From Persephonella sp964519345 (lineage in GTDB: Bacteria; Aquificota; Aquificia; Aquificales; Hydrogenothermaceae): a stretch of DNA of 45,923 nt. The stretch covers positions 1-45,923 of the forward strand of contig CAZFKX010000005.1 in NCBI GenBank assembly GCA_964519345.1, in the 5' to 3' direction. How positions within the stretch are numbered: the stretch's first letter is position 1; every line of letters starts with the position of its first letter. Positions 40,321 to 45,923 of the stretch are shown here, piece after piece. The notes beneath the pieces are model-generated. The model was not told the origin of the DNA and made no database searches. It saw only the letters and a program-made list of their open reading frames with translations. The translations under genes were made by a program, and so were the position numbers.

Positions 40321-42075
40321 ATGGAGTTTGAGTATATAAAGGATATAAATAAGGCTGTAAAATCTTTAGATATTTTTAAGAAAGACAGGTATCTGTTTGT
40401 AGATACAGAGGTTGCTGTTAGATCTTTTGATGATATAGATTTTTTTTCAGACAGAGTACGTCTAATCCAGGTAGGAAATTACAAAAAGATATTTATTTAC
40501 GATATGTTTTATATTCCTGAATTCCATACTTACCTAAAGAAACTGTTTGAGAACAAAGGTATTGTAGGCCACAATCTAAAGTTTGATATTAAATTCTTAA
40601 AAACAAACTTTAATATATATCCTCAAATTGTTTTTGACACTATGATAGCTTCTCAGTTGCTTTCGGAGGATTCACGGGAAAAACATTCGCTTTCTGCCCT
40701 GTCCCACAGATTGACAGATATTTATCTTGATAAATCACAGCAAAAGTCACCCTGGGGTATAAAAGATCTAACGGGAGAACAGATAAGTTATGCAGCTAAA
40801 GATGTTCAGGTTCTTTCGGAGATATTTCCCGTTTTAAGAGATAGGCTCAACAGTATAAAAACCTCCCATAAGGCTACAGGGAAAATTCATGAAACGTTTG
40901 GTCTTGATAATGGTGTTGCTGTAGTTGAGATGGCTTTTGTTCCTCAGCTTGCTGAAATAGAACTTAGAGGTATGCCTGTTGATGAAAAGATGCTTAAAGG
41001 CATGCTTCAAAAGACCTCTACAGAATACCAAAAAAAGTATATCAATTTTGTTAGAAATTACGGCGTTGACCCATTTTCTCCACAAAAAGTAACAAACTGG
41101 CTGAGTACAAAGTTAGGACTAAAGCTTCCAACAACACAGAAAGGATCTCTATCTTCGCAGGATTCAGCACTGAAAAAGTATCTGGACAAAGAGGAAGTGA
41201 GAAACCTTTTATACATAAGATCTGAAAAAAAGATACTTGATAAACTTAAAGAATTGAAGTCTCATCTCAGGAAAGGCAGAATTTATACACAGTTTAGACA
41301 GATAGGTGCACCAACAGGAAGAATGGCTTCTCTCAGGCCTAATCTCCAGAATATAACAAGAGATCTTAGAGTTCTGTTTAAAGCACCAGAGGGAAAAAAA
41401 CTTATTGTTGCAGATTATTCTCAGATCGAACTAAGGATAGCTGCTGAATATGTGAATGATGAAACTATGATAAAAGCTTTTTCTGAAGGAAAAGATCTTC
41501 ATAGATTTACGGCGTCATTAATCCTTGGAAAAGATTATGATCTGATAACAAAGGAAGAAAGACAAATGGCTAAAGCTATAAACTTTGGCCTTATTTATGG
41601 TATATCGCCACGATCTCTTATGGAGTATGCAAGGAACAGTTATGGTGTTGATATATCTCTAAAAGATGCACAGCAGTTTCATTTTAAGTTTTTTGAGATT
41701 TATAAAGGCTTTAAAAATTGGCATGAAAAGGTGAAAGATTATCTAAAAAATAACAGTAAGATAATTGTTTATACACTTTTAGGAAGGAAAATGACAGTAA
41801 AAAGATTTACAGAAGCTGTAAATTTTCCAATACAGGGAACAGGTAGCGATCTCCTTAAAATGGCCGTAGTTTTTTTTGGAAAGCTAAAAGAAAATAGAGA
41901 TGCTGGTATAGTTAATCTTGTTCATGATGAGATAATTGTTGAGACAGATCAAAGTATATCTGAAGAGGTAAAGACTTTACTATCGGAGAGTATGCTAAAG
42001 GCTGGGAAAATACTGCTTAAAAAGGTTCCTGTTGAGTTTGAGGTTGAAGTTGTTGAAAGCTGGGCTGAGAAATAA
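40321..42075 (+). CDS. polA: DNA polymerase I without 5' exonuclease
   Basis: A 584-residue family A polymerase with a 3'-5' proofreading domain (ExoI FVDTE near 25-29, GHNLKFDIKFL, YAAKD) and the polymerase motifs: A (DYSQIELRIAA), B (RQMAKAINFGLIYGIS), C (VHDEIIVE). All catalytic acids are present. The usual N-terminal flap nuclease is missing. This is the compact form found in Aquificota and related to polymerases of hot-spring viruses and apicoplasts. ATG 40321 is chosen over the upstream in-frame codon inside ybjQ. Confidence 0.93.
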   Translation: MEFEYIKDINKAVKSLDIFKKDRYLFVDTEVAVRSFDDIDFFSDRVRLIQVGNYKKIFIYDMFYIPEFHTYLKKLFENKGIVGHNLKFDIKFLKTNFNIYPQIVFDTMIASQLLSEDSREKHSLSALSHRLTDIYLDKSQQKSPWGIKDLTGEQISYAAKDVQVLSEIFPVLRDRLNSIKTSHKATGKIHETFGLDNGVAVVEMAFVPQLAEIELRGMPVDEKMLKGMLQKTSTEYQKKYINFVRNYGVDPFSPQKVTNWLSTKLGLKLPTTQKGSLSSQDSALKKYLDKEEVRNLLYIRSEKKILDKLKELKSHLRKGRIYTQFRQIGAPTGRMASLRPNLQNITRDLRVLFKAPEGKKLIVADYSQIELRIAAEYVNDETMIKAFSEGKDLHRFTASLILGKDYDLITKEERQMAKAINFGLIYGISPRSLMEYARNSYGVDISLKDAQQFHFKFFEIYKGFKNWHEKVKDYLKNNSKIIVYTLLGRKMTVKRFTEAVNFPIQGTGSDLLKMAVVFFGKLKENRDAGIVNLVHDEIIVETDQSISEEVKTLLSESMLKAGKILLKKVPVEFEVEVVESWAEK

Positions 42076-42090
42076 TCGTTGGATATACTT

Positions 42091-42471
42091 TCACCTATAA
42101 GATTTTAACAGTTTCAAAATCTCTTTTTTCCTTTTTATTTCTGCAAGACTATATGGAGAAATGCCGTTTTTGTCTTTTATGTAAGGATCAGCACCATGCA
42201 TCAGTAAAATTTTTACGACCTCCTTATGTCCGTAATATACTGCCCAGTGAAGAGCTGTTCCTCCTTTATCATCTGCTGCGTTGATGTATGCACCCTTTGC
42301 TAACGCAAATCTGAGAAGTTGTACATCTCCTTTCTTAGCTGCTGATATAAGCATACTATCTGGATCTGAAAAATCTGTTCTACCACAGCTTGAGATTAAA
42401 ACTGAAAGAAATAAGATAGAAAGAAATTTTACAAAGTTTTTTAAAGCCATATAAATATAATAAACTAACAT
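42091..42471 (-). CDS. Ankyrin-repeat lipoprotein
   Basis: A 126-residue protein with a lipobox signal (LSVLISSCG, Cys near 29) and two to three ankyrin repeats (KKGDVQLLRFALAKGAYIN, GGTALHWAVYYGHKEVVKIL, DKNGISPYSLAE). It is exported and lipid-anchored, a protein-binding scaffold of unknown partner. A later start at MALKNF (42450) would give a more normal signal peptide. Confidence 0.78.
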   Translation of the reverse strand: MLVYYIYMALKNFVKFLSILFLSVLISSCGRTDFSDPDSMLISAAKKGDVQLLRFALAKGAYINAADDKGGTALHWAVYYGHKEVVKILLMHGADPYIKDKNGISPYSLAEIKRKKEILKLLKSYR

Positions 42472-42525
42472 TTGTTTGAAAGTACAGTACTGTTGTATAT
42501 ATTTGATTCTGGAAGGTGTGACTGA

Positions 42526-43221
42526 ATGGAGAATATATTTAAAGATGAGGCTATAGTTTTAAGAAGATCCTGTGTTGGAGAGTATGATTTTTCAGTTACA
42601 GTGTATTTCCGGAAACATGGAAAGGAAAATATTTATATACCAAAAGGTCAGATAGTTAGATCTCCATTTATCACATCAACTGAACAGTTTAACTGGTTTA
42701 AGGGAGTTTTTTTATACAGAAAAGACAATGTTTATGTTAAGGAGATAGATGATTTCAGAAATCTTTCCCTTAAGATCGCTTCCAGTATAGATATTTTTGA
42801 AACGGCTTTTTATTTTTCAAATCTTTTTAACAGATATGTTATATTTCCTGATGAGAGGCTTTTTATTTTTCTTAAGAAGAGTTTCTACTATCTTACAAAA
42901 GCAAAAAAGGTCAAAAATCATAGGATAAACTTTATATCAAAGCTGATATTTCTCTCGGGTATATTTCCACAGCTTTATAACTGCTCAATATGTGGCGAGG
43001 AGATAAATAAAAAAAATTTTAAAGGGATATCTTTAAAAAATGGAGGATCTGTATGTGTAAACTGTAGTTCAACGGATATAAATCCTTATATAAATTATTA
43101 TGATATAAAATTTATTGATATATTCAGCAAGATATCTTTTGATAAGATTGAAAGTATCAGTATTAAGAAACCTGACAGAATAGAACTCTTCTTAAACGAG
43201 TATATTAAGGAGAAGGCGTGA
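42526..43221 (+). CDS. recO: DNA repair protein RecO
   Basis: A 231-residue RecO: an N-terminal OB-fold (DEAIVLRRSCVGEYDFSVTVY), a helical core, and a four-Cys zinc site (CSICG at about 147-151, CVNC at 184-187). It acts in RecFOR loading of RecA. The start is ATG 42526 with GGAAGGTGTG upstream. The stop lies within a palindrome shared with the convergent gene. Confidence 0.82.
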   Translation: MENIFKDEAIVLRRSCVGEYDFSVTVYFRKHGKENIYIPKGQIVRSPFITSTEQFNWFKGVFLYRKDNVYVKEIDDFRNLSLKIASSIDIFETAFYFSNLFNRYVIFPDERLFIFLKKSFYYLTKAKKVKNHRINFISKLIFLSGIFPQLYNCSICGEEINKKNFKGISLKNGGSVCVNCSSTDINPYINYYDIKFIDIFSKISFDKIESISIKKPDRIELFLNEYIKEKA

Positions 43222-43241
43222 TAGGGTAGATACCCTATCAC
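43218..43241. terminator. 24-base palindrome holding both convergent stop codons
   Basis: GTGATAGGGTA-GA-TACCCTATCAC is a perfect palindrome. The recO TGA (43219-43221) and the TGA of the minus-strand gene (43238-43240) sit symmetrically in its arms. There is no T run, so its termination strength is uncertain. Confidence 0.6.
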
Positions 43242-43897
43242 ACACCTTTCATCTGTAGATATTCTTTTATCTCATGAAGTAGCTGTGCAGGATTTTTAAC
43301 TGGATAAGCTATACTTTCAACTACCTCGCTGCTGTCCAGACCCTTTATAGTTATATTTGAAAGTTTTTCTTTTAAAGGCTGAGGACTTTCAACAGGGTAC
43401 TTAAGACCTTTTATATTCTTAAGAACAAGATACGCCCATGGTGCTTCGCATACCTGAACAGCTTTTGCTGAAAGCTCTCTGCAGAATTCAAGTATGGTTT
43501 GAGATTCCTGACCCTCTTTTACCAGTTTGTATGCAAGTTTTGCTATTCCTCCTGCTGTATGAACTCTAAGTTCCCTTTTTTCTTCTTTTGTAAGTTCTTC
43601 CATATGTTCTATCTTAAAAATGGCAGCATTTGGATCAGCTCTGAGTATATTTCTTACAGTATTTTTAGTAAGTCCTACTATCTCGGCTATTTCTTCCTCA
43701 GTCTTGAGATACTCTTCCCTTAGTACTACAGCAAACGAAGCCCTTGCTAAGGATGGAAGCCATGTTAAAGTTTTATACTCAGCAAGTTTATGAAGTCCAC
43801 CAAGCAGATCAATAGCTTTGAAAAAAACTCTACCTACAAGATGTTCAAGATCGTACTCGCTTACAGGTGGTGCTGTCAGTTGTATAACCATCTTCAT
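43238..43897 (-). CDS. Regulatory-domain protein paired with KaiC-like ATPase
   Basis: A 219-residue cytoplasmic protein of the type found beside AF_0795-like KaiC proteins in thermophiles (the near-KaiC regulatory family). A helix-turn-helix is visible at about 65-90 (LKTEEEIAEIVGLTKNTVRNI). It follows the ATPase gene by 10 bases in the same operon. Probably a DNA-binding partner; target unknown. Confidence 0.78.
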   Translation of the reverse strand: MKMVIQLTAPPVSEYDLEHLVGRVFFKAIDLLGGLHKLAEYKTLTWLPSLARASFAVVLREEYLKTEEEIAEIVGLTKNTVRNILRADPNAAIFKIEHMEELTKEEKRELRVHTAGGIAKLAYKLVKEGQESQTILEFCRELSAKAVQVCEAPWAYLVLKNIKGLKYPVESPQPLKEKLSNITIKGLDSSEVVESIAYPVKNPAQLLHEIKEYLQMKGV

Positions 43898-43907
43898 CCC
43901 TCCTTCT

Positions 43908-44807
43908 TTATTTTCCTGAAACAGGTTCTAAAACTCTTACAAGACCTGTTTCAGTAATTTCCATAAAATGAGTTTTTGTATCATGTCCGGACATCCTGCA
44001 TCCGTCAATTCTAAAAAGTCTAACTATGTCTCCCACTTCTCTTTTATAGAGTCTTGCTTTAAAAGAGGAATCTATAAGCTCTTTGGCTAAGACCATAGTT
44101 CCATCAACTATATGGCCAACAGCATAACCACCTGCGGCCTCTGCTGTTAGTTCCTCATGTCCACTTCTTTTCTGGGATACAAATAAAGCTGTCTGATACC
44201 ATTTCTTCATAAAGTTAAAAAGCCTTCTAACAATTCCTCTTGCCATCATCTCTTTATTTTCAAAAAGACCTGTTACAGAGTCTATAACCGTGTATTTTAT
44301 GTGGTAAGTTTTGATCGCATATGCAAGTGTTGCGAGGAGGTCAGGTATATTTTCCCTTAATGTACTGTGAGATGCAGCATCAATAAGAACTATATTATCT
44401 TCAAAATCATCAAAATTATATCCCATTGCAGCAGCCCTGAGTTTTATTGATGCTATAACAAAATTTGCAGGGGATTCTACGGTTATAAAAGCTACTTTAT
44501 GTCCTTTCCTTGCCTGTTCAACTGTGAACTGCTCAACCATCAGTGATTTTCCAGTGTCTGAGACTCCTGTTATATTAAAAACAGAGTATGCTGGTATTCC
44601 TCCAAGGCTTTTTTTTATTACCTTTCCTTCCTCTACCTCTACTATGAAGAACAGATCATCAAGACCTTCTATCCCTGTAGGTACACCGTAAACCTTAGGA
44701 GCTTTTTCAAGAGCTTTGCTTCCTGTGAAAATGCTTTCTTTGACAACTTTTGGTTCTCTATGTTCCGTAACATACTCCTTTTCTTGATATTTTGGATCGT
44801 CGCTCAT
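43908..44807 (-). CDS. KaiC-like RecA-superfamily ATPase
   Basis: A 299-residue single-domain KaiC relative of thermophilic archaea and Aquificota. Walker A is GVSDTGKS near 79-86, with the Walker B-like segment YTVIDSVTGL near 180. It is a signalling ATPase candidate rather than a clock protein: only one KaiC domain is present and there is no KaiA/KaiB nearby. It is in an operon with the near-KaiC regulator. Confidence 0.85.
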   Translation of the reverse strand: MSDDPKYQEKEYVTEHREPKVVKESIFTGSKALEKAPKVYGVPTGIEGLDDLFFIVEVEEGKVIKKSLGGIPAYSVFNITGVSDTGKSLMVEQFTVEQARKGHKVAFITVESPANFVIASIKLRAAAMGYNFDDFEDNIVLIDAASHSTLRENIPDLLATLAYAIKTYHIKYTVIDSVTGLFENKEMMARGIVRRLFNFMKKWYQTALFVSQKRSGHEELTAEAAGGYAVGHIVDGTMVLAKELIDSSFKARLYKREVGDIVRLFRIDGCRMSGHDTKTHFMEITETGLVRVLEPVSGK

Positions 44808-44869
44808 TTACCATCCCCCTTTATTTGTCCTCACTAAATAAGATATTTTGTTATAACTTGCTGTCAACC

Positions 44870-45217
44870 TTAATCTTCAAAATATTCAGCCCCCCCTTCT
44901 TTCGTTTCCCATACTACAACTTTCTGGACAGTTGGATATCTCTCTTTTATCTTTTCATATATCCATTTTGCTAAATTTTCTGCACTGGGTGAAAAATCAA
45001 ATATTTCATTTAAACATTTGTAGTCAGGTACTATCTCATCTAATAATGATTGTATTTCTAAAAAGTCATATCCCATACCTCCCTTATCAAGTTTTTCAGC
45101 TTTTATGAATATTTCTACAAGCCATGTATGACCGTGTAAAGGTTCAGGTTTCCCATGGTAGTCAGTGAGAAAATGAGCTGCCTGAAATTCCCTTTTAACT
45201 CTAATTATAAAAGGCAT
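44870..45217 (-). CDS. 6-pyruvoyltetrahydropterin synthase family, PTPS-III type
   Basis: A 115-residue tunnelling-fold enzyme with zinc histidines in AAHFL (near 14) and HGH (near 27-29). In place of the catalytic Cys of QueD it shows E-P-L-H-G-H, the E-x2-HGH pattern of PTPS-III, which replaces dihydroneopterin aldolase in folate synthesis. I start at ATG 45217, with GAGGTGG upstream. QueD is the alternative, but the missing Cys argues against it. Confidence 0.8.
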   Translation of the reverse strand: MPFIIRVKREFQAAHFLTDYHGKPEPLHGHTWLVEIFIKAEKLDKGGMGYDFLEIQSLLDEIVPDYKCLNEIFDFSPSAENLAKWIYEKIKERYPTVQKVVVWETKEGGAEYFED

Positions 45218-45224
45218 AACCACC

Positions 45225-45716
45225 TCAGTTAAGTTTTTCTTTTTTCTTTTTTATCTCCCAATAAATGCTGTCAAAAATATCAGATAGCTGGTTTGAAAAG
45301 TTTTCAGCTATATCATCTATATAACTGTCAGGTGAGATTATATCCCAGATATAAGGGTTGTTCCCGACGATTCCAGTTCCATTCCTAAGGTCATAGATAA
45401 CTACTGTTACAACAGAGAGAGGAGTAAATTTAGGGGATAAAGAGGCTGTCTTTTCAAGTATATTATCGTTTACAAGCTGGATTATGTAATATTTTTCTTC
45501 TTTTTTAATTCCGATTATTTTAAGCTCATTCTTTTCGGCTTTAGCTATCAACTCGTTTATGTATTCTTCAGGTTTTGTATTGGGATATGCTTTCTCAAGT
45601 AAAATAGTTGATCTGACAGTGTTAACAGCCATCCCGTAAACAAAAAAATACAGAAATATTAGTGTGGCAGATATACCAAATCCTGTAATTATTATAAAAG
45701 GCCAGTTCTTTTTCAT
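45225..45716 (-). CDS. Unknown membrane-anchored protein
   Basis: A 163-residue protein with one N-terminal helix (WPFIIITGFGISATLIFLYF) and an exported domain containing TVVIYDLRNGTGIVGNNPY. Its ATG overlaps the stop of the small gene before it (TAATG), so they are coupled. The topology resembles FixH/CcoH-like oxidase accessories, but I cannot assign it. Confidence 0.55.
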   Translation of the reverse strand: MKKNWPFIIITGFGISATLIFLYFFVYGMAVNTVRSTILLEKAYPNTKPEEYINELIAKAEKNELKIIGIKKEEKYYIIQLVNDNILEKTASLSPKFTPLSVVTVVIYDLRNGTGIVGNNPYIWDIISPDSYIDDIAENFSNQLSDIFDSIYWEIKKKKEKLN

Positions 45717-45853
45717 TACTGTTGTTTTTCTTCCTTTTTTTGTTTTTCCTCATTATAGCTTGCTTTTATGGCAAGTCCCCATATAAGTGCCACGGTGATC
45801 ACCATAAAGGAAAAAAATATTATTCCTGCTAACTCCCACCATGAATTTTCCAT
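45716..45853 (-). CDS. 45-residue single-helix membrane protein (oxidase-subunit-like)
   Basis: MENSWWELAGIIFFSFM begins a short protein with one helix and a Glu/Lys/Gln-rich tail. GGAGG (45861-45865) lies before the ATG, and its stop overlaps the next start. It resembles CcoQ/FixQ-type or other small oxidase subunits in shape only. A TATAAT (45885-45890, minus strand) is a plausible -10, making this the first gene of the operon. Confidence 0.6.
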   Translation of the reverse strand: MENSWWELAGIIFFSFMVITVALIWGLAIKASYNEEKQKKEEKQQ

Positions 45854-45884
45854 TTTTATCCTCCATATTCTGATCTAAATTTAT

Positions 45885-45890
45885 ATTATA
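45885..45890 (-). promoter_or_regulatory. Candidate -10 element for the last operon
   Basis: A perfect TATAAT on the minus strand, 31 bases before the 45-residue protein, in AT-rich DNA. Confidence 0.4.
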
Positions 45891-45923
45891 AGCTTTTTAA
45901 AATATTTTAAAAGTATAGTTAGT

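Overview
The window looks like chromosome of a thermophilic, chemolithotrophic denitrifier of the Aquificota, most like Hydrogenothermaceae (Persephonella/Sulfurihydrogenibium type). The reasons are the low GC content with AGA/ATA-rich codon use, the epsilonproteobacterial-style nap operon, a short virus-like PolA, a thermophile KaiC-like two-gene module, and an anaerobic NrdD/NrdG pair. The genus is inferred from gene content, not from a marker gene.

Layout. 1-6.5 kb: the 3' end of alaS, a PPC-domain protein, a UPF0114 membrane protein, ccsA (cytochrome c maturation), pyrE, an odd ORF whose 3' third overlaps a structured RNA, a nitrilase-family amidohydrolase and purL. 6.5-10.4 kb: a possible start-less mini-ORF, a helical protein and a large UvrD/AddA-like helicase-nuclease. 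10.4-16.3 kb: a heme-copper-oxidase-like membrane protein, ccsB (ResB), a Crp/Fnr regulator, and nrdG/nrdD. 16.3-23.5 kb: a structured leader followed by napA-G-H-B-F-L-D (periplasmic nitrate reductase). 23.7-32.8 kb: an outer-membrane porin, then nirS (cytochrome cd1 nitrite reductase), a NirN-like protein carrying cytochrome c domains at both ends, nirJ, nirF, uroporphyrinogen-III methyltransferase, a NirD-L type protein and a V4R-domain protein. 33-38.2 kb (minus strand): quinol-type NO reductase with two small membrane proteins, and a hemerythrin / Rrf2 / CopD-like / cupin operon. 38.3-42.1 kb: aroD, dksA-like, pncA, ybjQ-like, polA. 42.1-45.9 kb: an ankyrin lipoprotein, recO, a KaiC-like ATPase with its companion regulator, a PTPS-III-type pterin enzyme and two genes of an operon entering from the right.

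Together the centre encodes nitrate -> nitrite -> NO -> N2O reduction, with heme d1 synthesis, c-type cytochrome assembly and NO defence. FNR/DNR-like boxes (TTGAT-N4-ATCAA or near) sit at 11585, 16316, 23615, 36042 and 37776, so the Fnr-family regulator at 12998-13627 probably controls the set. It is itself downstream of nrdD-nrdG, whose promoter region contains one of the boxes.

The most unusual signal is a pair of homologous structured RNAs: one at the 3' end of the ORF next to pyrE (minus strand, 2673-2743) and one in the napA leader (16421-16494). They share loop and 3' sequence, have identical spacing, and have wholly different but fully base-paired stems. No tRNA, rRNA or CRISPR array was seen. 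No gap without a gene exceeds 300 bases.
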